The translations under genes and the position numbers were made by a program. A DNA stretch of 64,000 nt, from contig CAVREG010000012.1 in NCBI GenBank assembly GCA_963720075.1, positions 1 to 64,000 of the forward strand. Reading direction: 5' to 3'. The DNA is from PALSA-188 sp963720075. Lineage in GTDB: Bacteria > Acidobacteriota > Terriglobia > Terriglobales > Acidobacteriaceae. Shown one piece after another: positions 1-8,196 of this stretch (position 1 is its first letter; the number at the start of each line of letters is the position of its first letter). The notes under the pieces are model-generated. The model worked only from the letters and a program-made list of their open reading frames with translations, was not told the origin of the DNA and made no database searches.

Positions 1-465
1 AATCGTTCGCACAAGGCGCAGAGACTGGGATTCAAGCGCAGATCAATGCCAAAAACTCAGGTCAATACTTCCTACACCTATACTTCTACGCAGATTCTGG
101 AGGCCCCACTTTGCACGCCAGCGAACTTTTGCGATCCAACGCTGGCGGCTGGTCAGCAATTGCTTCTGCGTGCCAAACATTCAGCCGCTCACCTGCTGAC
201 GTATTTGGGCAACCGTTCGGTGAGAAATTTGGGCGGAAGCTTCGTGGGCCGAAGGGTTGATTCCGATTTCTTTGACTTCGGCATCGACCACATTGCCGGG
301 TATGTGCGCGTGGATATGGGTGGATGGTACACGCTCAACTCTCACGTCACCGCATATCTGAATATTCAGAACGCCCTGAATAAGTCCTATGAAGAAGTCA
401 CCGGGTATCCTTCGCTAGGCGTGAACTTCAGAGCCGGGATGAGGTTCAGAGTTGGCGGGGAATAA
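1..465 (+). CDS. TonB-dependent receptor, C-terminal end, apparently frameshifted
   Basis: This is the tail of an outer-membrane beta-barrel receptor that begins before the window. The reading frame from base 46 gives strands typical of the last part of a TonB-dependent receptor, including TAYLNIQNALNKSYEEVTGY and the final strand FRAGMRFRVGGE. The receptor-like residues just upstream (GAETGIQAQINAK) lie in a different frame, bases 3-53. The two join if one A is removed from the AAAAA run at 51-55. Either a real +1 frameshift or a homopolymer sequencing error explains this. The ATG at 46 is therefore probably not a start. What the receptor imports cannot be told from this piece. Confidence 0.75.
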   Translation, partial: NRSHKAQRLGFKRRSMPKTQVNTSYTYTSTQILEAPLCTPANFCDPTLAAGQQLLLRAKHSAAHLLTYLGNRSVRNLGGSFVGRRVDSDFFDFGIDHIAGYVRVDMGGWYTLNSHVTAYLNIQNALNKSYEEVTGYPSLGVNFRAGMRFRVGGE

Positions 466-881
466 TCCCTACGACTCGATCATCAGCTATGAACCATTCC
501 GTCCGATCGCAAGGCCTCGTCGCGACGATTTCGGCCTGATTGGCGCAATCAGCCACCACGTTACCGAAGTTCTCGATGATGGTCTCATTCGACCAGGACA
601 TGATTCGCATTTCAGATCGCGAATCCTTGGAGCAGTTGCTGCCAAAGGGACGCGATCTTGGAAAAGTGATTCTTTCACGCGGTTCACTGGTATATCGAGA
701 ACCGCATTCATTAGAGGCATTAAGGACTCGTCAGTTCCGCGTCATTCCTTTCTCCCCAGATACCCATGTAACTTTAGTGTCCACCCTTAAGAGAGTCTTG
801 TAGATCAATCCAGGTTAGTCTTAACTTAGGTATTACCTTTCTGTTACCGGGCCCTCACCAAAGAAGGCTAAAGGGGAGACA
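466..881. other. Intergenic stretch with no convincing gene
   Basis: About 415 bases separate the receptor tail from the next gene. Two overlapping plus-strand frames stay open here (452-790 and 540-803), but neither has a recognisable domain, a good ribosome binding site or an ATG supported by context. The 540 frame (87 aa, TTG start) has the more protein-like composition and could be a small gene. I see no RNA gene or repeat in this stretch. Confidence 0.4.
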
Positions 882-2402
882 TTGGCAGAAGATCCGAAAT
901 GGGAACTTGCCATTCTGGCAACCGTGCAAGGCTTCTGCGAGAAGCTTCTACAAGACTCAGTAGGCGGAGAGGTTCCCGTTCCTGCAGGACTCGAAGCTGT
1001 CTCGCTACAGCAGAGTGACGGCAGTGTGATGGAAACACTTTCCGCCATGCGCCGCTGGCTGCGCCTGCTGGATATGGCCATCACGCCCGCCATGTTGCGG
1101 CGCGCGTTTACCGCTGACACGGACCCCGAAATCGCGGAGGCGATGCTTCGCTATTTCACCCGCAAAAAAGATCTCAGCGATATGAATCGGGAGAAGACTG
1201 ACCTGATTGCGACTTTTCTTTATCGCCATCCGAGAGTGCCTGGTCAATGGGAGCGTACGGGATACGGGTTGGATGGATCTTTGCCGCTCGCTCCATTTGA
1301 AATTGCACTGATTGAAATCCTCGCGGATACCGATGTTCCCTCGTTGACGGAAGAACACGTTCAATTACTGCGACGGTTCGACGCGCTGCAAGAACAAGTG
1401 GAAGGCTTCCGCGATCTGTATTCTCTTCTCGATTCTGGCACGCTTCCAATGGTTCGCCAGATCAAACAGTCGTTCGAGTCATCTTTTTATCATCCGGGGG
1501 TGCTGGCGACGATAGCACCGTATAACGTAGCTTTTGGCCGCAAGTTCGATGAACTGTTTCTCGCCGCCACATCCGAAATCAAGAATTTCGCGGAAGCCTT
1601 ACAGCAGCAGGGCGGCAGCATCCTTGGAACTGTGGATGGGATTGATGTCACCGTTGAAGACGTAGGCAGCCTGAAAGAGCCTGATTTGTTGAGCCTCGAC
1701 TACGGACAGGCATTGCAAAAATTCTGGCGGGTCTCACAACTGAAAAAGGTTTTGGATCGCAGGCCGCCACTGCGGCGGATACCTCAACTGGTGCGGAATC
1801 CAGTCAAAGTTCACAGTGCCCCGCTGCAGAGGATGGAGCCTCGACCAGTTCTGAAGCCCGCTCTCGACGTTGCAGCAATGCGATCCGCGCTCACGCCGCA
1901 GCAGATCGCAGCCGAAGAAGCGAAACTTCTTCAGGTTGAAGAATCCATTCGGGTGTTCGTTCGCGTCGCCGACCCTAAATTTCGGCAGATTGTTCCCATG
2001 CGTTTCTTCAATTTGGCTTTGACCTCGGCCGAAGCTGATGCCTATTCCGCCGACTATTTAGAAGAAAAAAGCTTGCAGGCCGGCATTGCGCGGGTGCAGT
2101 TGAGACTCGTGGCCGTGACCGCTCGCATTACGACTGAACTGGAGGAACTGAAGCGCGCTGGGAACTCGGCTTCGCTCTGGAAACTGCATGTTGATTCCTT
2201 GATCGCCTTGCTCGAAGTCTCCCGTTCGACGTGTGAGAATGCAGATCGCGTTCTCGCATTGGCAACTCAACACGGCAGCCAAGAAGAAATAGATGCCCTC
2301 ACGAAATCAATGCAAAAGCTGGCTGACAGTTCCGGCGTGGCCGTAAAAACCTTAACTGGACCCGCTCAGGAAAAGACTGCTAGCGCCTCCGCCTCAAACT
2401 GA
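882..2402 (+). CDS. Hypothetical protein, 506 aa
   Basis: I do not recognise a family. The protein is predicted soluble and mostly helical, without signal peptide or membrane segment. Its middle (about residues 300-345) is rich in Pro and Arg and looks like a linker. The last 150 residues are leucine-rich helices. The start is a TTG at 882 preceded by AAGGGGAG at 871-878, a good Shine-Dalgarno match. It reads in the same direction as the lipid kinase that begins 45 bases after its stop. No function is proposed. Confidence 0.7.
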   Translation: MAEDPKWELAILATVQGFCEKLLQDSVGGEVPVPAGLEAVSLQQSDGSVMETLSAMRRWLRLLDMAITPAMLRRAFTADTDPEIAEAMLRYFTRKKDLSDMNREKTDLIATFLYRHPRVPGQWERTGYGLDGSLPLAPFEIALIEILADTDVPSLTEEHVQLLRRFDALQEQVEGFRDLYSLLDSGTLPMVRQIKQSFESSFYHPGVLATIAPYNVAFGRKFDELFLAATSEIKNFAEALQQQGGSILGTVDGIDVTVEDVGSLKEPDLLSLDYGQALQKFWRVSQLKKVLDRRPPLRRIPQLVRNPVKVHSAPLQRMEPRPVLKPALDVAAMRSALTPQQIAAEEAKLLQVEESIRVFVRVADPKFRQIVPMRFFNLALTSAEADAYSADYLEEKSLQAGIARVQLRLVAVTARITTELEELKRAGNSASLWKLHVDSLIALLEVSRSTCENADRVLALATQHGSQEEIDALTKSMQKLADSSGVAVKTLTGPAQEKTASASASN

Positions 2403-2447
2403 AAAGACACGCGAAAAGCGCGTAGTACAATTCACCTTCATCCTTCC

Positions 2448-3428
2448 ATGCGCAAGGCAGTTCTTCTCTACAATCCTTTCTCAGGCCGGCGGCCCAAGCG
2501 CCGCGTGACGGATGTTGAAGCTGTTCTGAAAGTGTTTCGCTCAGCCGGACTCGATGCCACGTCCGCAGCGACGACTTCATCCACGGGGACGAGCGACCAA
2601 GCCCGCCAAGCAATTGCCGAGGGATGCGACACCATCTTCGCCTGCGGAGGAGATGGCACAATTCACGATGTCTTGCAGGCACTCGTCGGTACCCAAGTTG
2701 CCCTCGGAATTATTCCCCTGGGTACCGCCAATACCCTTGCCCACGATCTGCGCATTCCGTTGTCTGCTGTACCCGCAGCCCATGCGGCTCTTTTGGCGCG
2801 CCCTCGCCGTATCGCGGCTGGGAAAATTGCTTTCCAGAATTTTTCAGGCCAGCAGGACTCCCGCTACTTTACGGTGACAGCCGGGGTGGGAGTGGACGCC
2901 CATTTATTTTACAAACTGAACGTACTCATCAAAGGCCGTCTTGGAATGCTTGCCTACTACGGCAAAGCCACGCGATTGTGGCTCACCCATGACATGAGAA
3001 AGTTCAAGGTGGAACTGTCCGCCTCTGCGGATGGCTTATCTCCGAGCAATCAAATGCGAGGCGAGGAGGTTTCACAGCTCTTGGCTGTCCGCATCACCCA
3101 ATTTGGCGGCGTCCTAAGGGAACTCGCGCCCGGCGCTTCCCTCGCTCGGAACGATTTGCGGCTCGTGCTTTTCAAAACGCAGAATCGGTTGCTTTATCTC
3201 GCATATATTTTGCGTGGATTGTTTGGCCAGCGTTGGGCCGTATCCGGCATTGAATTTGCCGATACAACAAAAGTTAGTTGCACGTTTTCACCGTCGTCCC
3301 CCAAAAAACTCAGGATTTTCGCAGAAGCCGACGGCGAACTACTTGGGACTTTGCCCGCAGAAATCTCTATCGTGCCAGATGCCTTCACGCTGCTCGCTCC
3401 GCAACGTCCTCAAAACCACCCCGCATAA
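2448..3428 (+). CDS. Diacylglycerol/lipid kinase family protein
   Basis: Likely phosphorylates a lipid such as diacylglycerol with ATP, at the inner face of the cytoplasmic membrane. The N-terminus (LLYNPFSG, residues 6-13) and the GGDGT motif at residues 67-71, followed by GIIPLGTANTLAHDL, are the signature of the DAGK catalytic domain (PF00781, LCB5/YegS group). The remaining ~200 residues match the beta-sandwich C-terminal half of that family, ending with the usual hydrophobic VPDAFTLL segment. Length (326 aa) is normal. The exact lipid substrate (diacylglycerol, undecaprenol, sphingoid base) cannot be told from sequence. Confidence 0.88.
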   Translation: MRKAVLLYNPFSGRRPKRRVTDVEAVLKVFRSAGLDATSAATTSSTGTSDQARQAIAEGCDTIFACGGDGTIHDVLQALVGTQVALGIIPLGTANTLAHDLRIPLSAVPAAHAALLARPRRIAAGKIAFQNFSGQQDSRYFTVTAGVGVDAHLFYKLNVLIKGRLGMLAYYGKATRLWLTHDMRKFKVELSASADGLSPSNQMRGEEVSQLLAVRITQFGGVLRELAPGASLARNDLRLVLFKTQNRLLYLAYILRGLFGQRWAVSGIEFADTTKVSCTFSPSSPKKLRIFAEADGELLGTLPAEISIVPDAFTLLAPQRPQNHPA

Positions 3429-3512
3429 CGGAACCTGGAACCCGCAACTGAGAACGAACATCCGGGCCCACGGCCGATAGCTAGAATCCTAATCCGCGTC
3501 ATATACTGACCG

Positions 3513-4553
3513 TTGGAACCAATCACCCATTTCTTAACTGGCGCTTGCCTGGGGCGAGCCGGTCTCAATCGCAAGACCGCGCTAGCCACAGCTACCGTTA
3601 CACTCGCCGCTGAAGCGCCCGACATTGACGTTCTTGGCAGACTCAAAGGTCCTATATTCGGTTTTGCGCATCATCGCGGATTCACCCACTCCTTTCTCGG
3701 CCTATTCTTAGTTTCGGGCGCAGTCCTCGGTTTGATGTATCTGTTTTGGCGGCTGCGAGGACGCAAAACCAACAATCCGAGTCTTCCGCCCAAATGGGGA
3801 TTGCTGTTTTTATTCGCCTACCTGGCAGGCCTGACCCACATCCTGCTCGACTTCACGAACAATTACGGAGTGCGCCCGTTCTGGCCGTTTTCCGAAAAGT
3901 GGTATTCCTGGGACATTGTTTTTATCTTCGAGCCAGTACTTTGGATTGTCTTGATTCTTGGCCTGCTTGTTCCTGTGCTCTTTTCCCTCGTGAATCAAGA
4001 AATCGGTGCGCGGGGAAAAGGTCCGCAGGGACGCCTAGCCGCCGCTCTTGCGCTCTTCAGCATGGTCGCGCTGTGGGGAGTCCGCGACTACGAGCACCGT
4101 CGCGCCGTCAATGCGCTCGAAGCAAGGCTCTATCGGGGAGCTGACCCTATTCGCGCGTCCGCTTATCCTTATTGGTGGAATCCATTTCGCTGGCACGGAG
4201 TGGTTGAAACTCAAGATTTCTATGCCACAATGCCGGTGGATTCACTGGCCCCAGAAGTCGATCCAGAAGGCACTATGAAAATTCGCTATAAGCCGGAAGA
4301 GACGCCAGCAACCTTGGCTGCGAAAAATTCCTATCTCGGGCGGGTCTATTTGGACTGGGCAAGATATCCGATTGTCGAGGTCGAGCCAGAAGCGGAAGGG
4401 ATGGGAGAGCAGCCATCGAGCTTCACAGTGCGCTTCGAGGATTTGCGGTACGCCTATCCTGAACTGAGCGGCCGCAACACACTTTCAGCGACAGTAGAAC
4501 TGGATCGAAAGTTGAACGTCGTTTCAGAAACCTGGGGTTCGCGAGGCCGCTGA
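3513..4553 (+). CDS. YdjM/DUF457-type membrane-bound metal-dependent hydrolase
   Basis: Inner-membrane protein of the YdjM family (PF04307), described as putative membrane-bound metal-dependent hydrolases. The family signature is visible: H6, DID at 37-39, and HHRGFTHS at 53-60. Several hydrophobic segments follow (about residues 60-80, 92-110, 130-160, 175-190). The C-terminal ~150 residues are soluble and lie outside the core family domain. The start is TTG at 3513; no ATG lies in a better place and the family N-terminus (PITHFLTG) begins right there. In some bacteria relatives are LexA-controlled; no such operator was seen here. Confidence 0.82.
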   Translation: MEPITHFLTGACLGRAGLNRKTALATATVTLAAEAPDIDVLGRLKGPIFGFAHHRGFTHSFLGLFLVSGAVLGLMYLFWRLRGRKTNNPSLPPKWGLLFLFAYLAGLTHILLDFTNNYGVRPFWPFSEKWYSWDIVFIFEPVLWIVLILGLLVPVLFSLVNQEIGARGKGPQGRLAAALALFSMVALWGVRDYEHRRAVNALEARLYRGADPIRASAYPYWWNPFRWHGVVETQDFYATMPVDSLAPEVDPEGTMKIRYKPEETPATLAAKNSYLGRVYLDWARYPIVEVEPEAEGMGEQPSSFTVRFEDLRYAYPELSGRNTLSATVELDRKLNVVSETWGSRGR

Positions 4554-4654
4554 ATCCTGAAAACCTATGCGGCGTTCTTCCGTACTCAACCACTAAAACT
4601 TGACGGCTTACCCGACAAGAGCCACAATCGTATTTCGCACATTCTGAGGTGACC

Positions 4655-5191
4655 ATGCTGCCGTACGTGTTCATTCTGTTTGCCTTTCTATTCCGGTTCA
4701 TTCCGTTCCATCCGTTGGGATTTACTCCGGTTGCCGCCGCGTTGCTTTTCTTTGGCGCCCGCGGATCACGCCGGCAACTCTGGATTCCGCTCGTGTTAAT
4801 GGCGGTGTCCGACGTAGTATTGACGAAATTCGTGTATGCGTACCCATTCACCTGGGACCACTATGTGACGTTCGCCTGGTATGCGGCAGTTTTGTGGCTG
4901 GGCACGAATCTTCGCGAGAGTGCGAAGCCAGTGCGCGTGATTGTCGCTGCATTGGCCAGTTCGGTTTCTTTCTTCTTGCTGAGTAATTTCGCCGTTTGGG
5001 CCGCATGGTCAGACATGTATCCCAAAACAGTGGCTGGACTGATGACTTGCTACGCCGTGGGCGTGCCCTATTTTCGCCGCGCCGTCGCGGGAGACTTGCT
5101 GTTCACCAGCGCAATGTTTGCGACGCCGTTCGTTCTCCTTTATCTATCAAGAACGTTCGCTCGCGACGGTGACCACACCTCAGCCGCATAA
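4655..5191 (+). CDS. DUF6580-type integral membrane protein
   Basis: Small membrane protein with about five hydrophobic helices, resembling the DUF6580 family. Typical features are FHPLGFTPVAAALLFFGA near the N-terminus and the SNFAVWAAWSDMYPKTVAGL segment in the middle. Its role is unknown. The ATG at 4655 is favoured over the GTG at 4649 because GAGGTGA at 4646-4652 is a strong ribosome binding site and the GTG lies inside it. A hairpin and a convergent gene follow. Confidence 0.75.
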   Translation: MLPYVFILFAFLFRFIPFHPLGFTPVAAALLFFGARGSRRQLWIPLVLMAVSDVVLTKFVYAYPFTWDHYVTFAWYAAVLWLGTNLRESAKPVRVIVAALASSVSFFLLSNFAVWAAWSDMYPKTVAGLMTCYAVGVPYFRRAVAGDLLFTSAMFATPFVLLYLSRTFARDGDHTSAA

Positions 5192-5205
5192 GGCTGCGTA
5201 AATCA

Positions 5206-5222
5206 CGTAGGGCAGGCGCCCT
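5206..5222 (-). repeat. Copy of the dispersed AGGG-loop hairpin family (degenerate)
   Basis: Read on the minus strand this is GGGC-GCCT-GCCC followed by CTACG. It resembles the better copies at 10066, 31814, 40035, 48666 and 54904. The stem is only 4 bp, so membership is tentative. Confidence 0.4.
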
Positions 5223-5232
5223 TGGCTGTTCG

Positions 5233-5249
5233 GTCGAGCGCAGCTCGAC
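5233..5249 (+). terminator. Hairpin between convergent genes
   Basis: GTCGAGC (5233-5239), GCA loop, GCTCGAC (5243-5249): a perfect 7-bp stem between the ends of the DUF6580 gene and the convergent DedA gene. There is no clear T-tract, so efficiency is uncertain. Confidence 0.5.
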
Positions 5250-5278
5250 GGCCAATAAAGACATTCACTCTGATCGAA

Positions 5279-5902
5279 TCAAGTAGACAATTTCTTTCTG
5301 GCCGATCTTCTTCTCGCCATCAACAATGAGATAACCAATCCCGCCGCCAAAACAATCCACAACCAGTACAAGTGTGTCCGGAACATCTCCCCGAGCACAT
5401 GAACAAATCCCGGACCAAATTTCAAAATTAATACCGCCAAAATCAAAAAACGCACCACCCGCCCCGAAAAAATTGCCAGCAGGAACTTCCAAAATCCCAT
5501 CTCCGACGCAGCGGCCGCCAGCACAAATAATTTAAACGGGGTCGGCGGAGGCAGCATTGCCGGAAACATCAGGCTCCAGAACGGATGCTTCTCGAACGTC
5601 CCATGAATTTTCTCAAAACGCTCTGCGGGAATGCGTTTGCGGAGCAGCTCTTCGCCGCCTTTATATCCAATGACGTAAATAATAATGCTCCCGAGGGCCG
5701 ACCCCGCGGACGCCATCAGCACGTATAACAAGAACCGTGCGTGGTTTTGATAGACGTATCCCGCAACCACCACATCCACGGGGAGCCCCACAACCGAGCC
5801 ATCAAGTGCCGCAATGACAAATATTCCCCAAGCTCCTAGCGGTTTGAGCAGCGCCCAGAGAAATGCCGTGTACCGGGAAAGAATGTGTTTGATGGTTTTC
5901 AA
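5279..5902 (-). CDS. DedA/YqaA-type VTT-domain membrane protein
   Basis: Integral inner-membrane protein with the VTT (SNARE-associated, DedA) fold; members are linked to lipid flipping and membrane homeostasis. Seen: about five hydrophobic segments, the first at residues 20-50 containing GAWGIFVIAALDGSVVGLP, the re-entrant region with the conserved FPAMLPPPTPFKLFVLAAA at about 115-133, and a final helix with a basic tail (ARRRSARKK). Length of 207 aa is normal. It is convergent with the DUF6580 gene and stands alone. Confidence 0.85.
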   Translation of the reverse strand: MKTIKHILSRYTAFLWALLKPLGAWGIFVIAALDGSVVGLPVDVVVAGYVYQNHARFLLYVLMASAGSALGSIIIYVIGYKGGEELLRKRIPAERFEKIHGTFEKHPFWSLMFPAMLPPPTPFKLFVLAAAASEMGFWKFLLAIFSGRVVRFLILAVLILKFGPGFVHVLGEMFRTHLYWLWIVLAAGLVISLLMARRRSARKKLST

Positions 5903-6004
5903 AGAGAAGAATTGAGTCCCAAGAAGAATGATTAAAGGAAGTCTACGCGAAACCCAAGCGGCGGTTTCAACCGCGCAGTTATTTATGCCGCGTTATCCTA
6001 CCTG

Positions 6005-6361
6005 TTAGGCATTGTAGTGCGCCACAACTCGTGCCACTTTTCCAGTCGGTGACAACTCCATGAACTCTCCCGTGCGGGTCCCCTTTTGATTTGTGTAATA
6101 GAGGATCAGGCTGTTCACGCTCCAGAGCACGTCTTCAAGGCGAAAACAGAGTTCGGGGTAGGCCTCTAGTCCTCGCTGGAAGTAGGCTCTCAAGGTTGGC
6201 TTTCCGACAACCTTGCCATCAGGTGCCCTCAGCAACTGGACGGCCATTGGCGAAGTCAACTCGATTGCATCCTCATAGTGCGTCATGATCAAGTCCAGGT
6301 CACGAGCGTTCCACGCCGCAATCCAATGGTTGGCCAGATTCCAAGCTTCGTCTCTTGTCAT
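6005..6361 (-). CDS. NTF2/SnoaL-like protein
   Basis: Small alpha+beta cone-fold protein of the NTF2-like (SnoaL) superfamily. The N-terminus WNLANHWIAAWNARDLDLIM and the central ELTSPMAVQLLRAPDG are typical of nuclear-transport-factor-2-like proteins. The ligand is unknown. Its ATG overlaps the last four bases of the mogA/moaB gene, so it is probably the last gene of the molybdenum-cofactor block. No catalytic function is proposed. Confidence 0.78.
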   Translation of the reverse strand: MTRDEAWNLANHWIAAWNARDLDLIMTHYEDAIELTSPMAVQLLRAPDGKVVGKPTLRAYFQRGLEAYPELCFRLEDVLWSVNSLILYYTNQKGTRTGEFMELSPTGKVARVVAHYNA

Positions 6362-6858
6362 GGTCGTCCGCCCTTATGTTCGGTGTTTCCATTCACAAGT
6401 TGCAAAGCGTGCGGCAACAAATCAATCACCGCCTCCAGGGATTCGACAGCGCCCTTGGGACTTCCGGGCAAATTCAGGACTAACGACGTTCCGCAGACTC
6501 CGCATAATCCCCGGCTAAGCGCGGCGAAAGGAGTCTTTTTGCCGCCTTCAAATCTTATGCGCTCTGGTATTCCTGCGATTAAGCGATCACATACAATGCG
6601 AGTTGCTTCCGGGGTGACATCGCGCGGGGCAATTCCGGTGCCGCCCGTGGTGACGACGAGAGCGGCCTTTGCGGCCGAATCACGAATCGCCTTCTGAATG
6701 ATTGCTTGTTCGTCAGGAACGACGTCTGCGGCGACGACGACAAAGCCGTGTTCTTTCAGGAAATTGGCCACAGCTGGACCAGATTGATCCACCCGCTCCC
6801 CACTCGCGCAAGAATCACTGACGGTGATTACGGCGGCGCTAAGAATCGAGGAGGACAT
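6358..6858 (-). CDS. mog: MogA/MoaB-family molybdopterin adenylyltransferase
   Basis: Activates molybdopterin by adenylylation before metal insertion, in molybdenum-cofactor synthesis. Motifs of the MoCF-biosynthesis domain (PF00994) are visible: AVITVSDSCASGERVDQSG at residues 9-27, TTGGTGIAPRDVTPEAT near 69-85, and NLPGSPKGAVESLE near 128-141. Length of 166 aa fits stand-alone MogA/MoaB. It overlaps the upstream response-regulator gene by 20 bases and the downstream NTF2-like gene by four, so the genes are co-transcribed. Whether it is MogA or the MoaB subtype is not decided. Confidence 0.9.
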   Translation of the reverse strand: MSSSILSAAVITVSDSCASGERVDQSGPAVANFLKEHGFVVVAADVVPDEQAIIQKAIRDSAAKAALVVTTGGTGIAPRDVTPEATRIVCDRLIAGIPERIRFEGGKKTPFAALSRGLCGVCGTSLVLNLPGSPKGAVESLEAVIDLLPHALQLVNGNTEHKGGRP

Positions 6859-7612
6859 CTTCTTCCTCTTCTTGCTTGTCCTGACCGTTTTCGCGATTGG
6901 ATTCGTCCAGCAGGCGCAAGCCCTCCATCAGCAGGCCTTGCGTATTTAAAGTGGTTGTTTGCTGCGACGTTTTCGCGTCGAAATTAATTTGGAAGCTGCC
7001 GCCCGTCCATTTCAAGACTTTAAACACGGCTGCATCGCCGGTGAGATTGCCGTACGCCGCGTGCGTCACCTGGCCTTCCTGAAAAAACATTTCGCATTTA
7101 TCTTTTCCATTGACCATGGTGAGCGAACAGCTTTTGCGGCCCATTTCGAGGGATTGCACCAGGTCAATGACGTTCATCTGCGAAAGGTTTCCGCGAACCA
7201 CTCCATCGGAGGCCGTTGATTTCGCCATCTTTTCCAGCGCGATCTTGTCAATCAGCCGCTTGATGCGGTGCGTGGCTTCTTTCAGAAAAAACGGCTTTTC
7301 AAGAAAATCGTCCACCGGGTACTCATGCATGGATAGCTTTTCCGCGATATCGGCTTTCGTCGCCACCAGCACCACAGCAATTCCCGCCGTGGCAGGACGG
7401 CTCTTCAATTTCTCAACCAGTTGCCGCCCATCCATTCCGGGCATGCGATAGTCGCTCACCAGCAAGTCAGGAACATCCTCAACCGCCTTCAGCAACGCAT
7501 CGGCTCCGTCGCTCGCGGTGCTGACCATCGCCAGCGGAGTCAGGGCATCGCGCAGCATCCCAAGAACCATGGGATTGTCATCCACGATCAACAGCTTGAC
7601 GTTATTTGCCAT
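6839..7612 (-). CDS. Response regulator with C-terminal DUF4388 domain
   Basis: Receiver domain at residues 5-120: acidic D11-D12, phospho-acceptor D54 in LLVSDYRMPGMDG, and K107 in DDFLEKPF. The C-terminal half (about 138-235) is a DUF4388/PatA-like domain, with VVRGNLSQMNVIDLVQSLEM, FFQEGQVTHAAYG and a final FQINFD strand. It has no DNA-binding domain, so it probably acts through protein contacts. The tail (ENGQDKQEEEEDVLLDS) is very acidic. It lies inside a molybdenum-cofactor operon, overlapping moaC by 11 bases and mog by 20. No sensor kinase is nearby. Confidence 0.88.
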   Translation of the reverse strand: MANNVKLLIVDDNPMVLGMLRDALTPLAMVSTASDGADALLKAVEDVPDLLVSDYRMPGMDGRQLVEKLKSRPATAGIAVVLVATKADIAEKLSMHEYPVDDFLEKPFFLKEATHRIKRLIDKIALEKMAKSTASDGVVRGNLSQMNVIDLVQSLEMGRKSCSLTMVNGKDKCEMFFQEGQVTHAAYGNLTGDAAVFKVLKWTGGSFQINFDAKTSQQTTTLNTQGLLMEGLRLLDESNRENGQDKQEEEEDVLLDS

Positions 7613-8090
7613 GCGATAATTTCTTGGCGGCGCGAGCGTAGTCGCCGGACTTACCTCCGGATTTACGCTCCAGCACCACTTCGCGAATCTCGATGCCTTT
7701 ATCCAGAGCCTTGCACATATCGTACACGGTCAGCGCGGCAATGCTCACGGCAACCAGCGCTTCCATCTCCACTCCGGTGACGGCAGTTGTGGTTACTTTT
7801 GAGTTAATGACGACGCCATTCTCGCACAGCCGCAAAGTCACATCAACATGCGACAGCGGCAAAGGATGACACATCGGAATCAGTTCCGAAGTCCGCTTCG
7901 CCGCCATAATTCCAGCCAGCCGCGCAACTTCCAGCGGATCGCCCTTTGGATTTTGAGGCAGCGCTTGGAGAACTGCAGGCTTCAGGACAACGAAAGCGCT
8001 GGCTTCGGCAACACGTTTGGTCGGGGCCTTGGCGGAGACGTCCACCATTTTCGCGTGCCCGCTGCGGTCGTAGTGGGAGAGCCTTGGCAT
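7602..8090 (-). CDS. moaC: Cyclic pyranopterin monophosphate synthase MoaC
   Basis: Second step of molybdenum-cofactor synthesis, forming cyclic pyranopterin monophosphate. Recognised by LSHYDRSGHAKMVDVSAK at the N-terminus, the substrate-site segment ELIPMCHPLPLSHVDV, and VTTTAVTGVEMEALVAVSIA followed by TVYDMCKALDKG. Length of 162 aa is normal. It is the first gene of the minus-strand block moaC, response regulator, mog, NTF2-like. moeA lies 2 kb further upstream on the same strand, separated by two unrelated genes. Confidence 0.95.
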   Translation of the reverse strand: MPRLSHYDRSGHAKMVDVSAKAPTKRVAEASAFVVLKPAVLQALPQNPKGDPLEVARLAGIMAAKRTSELIPMCHPLPLSHVDVTLRLCENGVVINSKVTTTAVTGVEMEALVAVSIAALTVYDMCKALDKGIEIREVVLERKSGGKSGDYARAAKKLSHGK

Positions 8091-8196
8091 CGCGGAAGAA
8101 CTATCTTACTAGAAGCGATCTACCGAACGGATCGGTTGGTGCGCTGCGAAGCAGGTGATCCGGCGTGTACTTTTAACCCGACTCCGACCTCAAGGA

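Noticed and set aside
452..803. Small plus-strand frames after the receptor tail
   Set aside because: No ribosome binding site, family match or context; kept only as an intergenic note.
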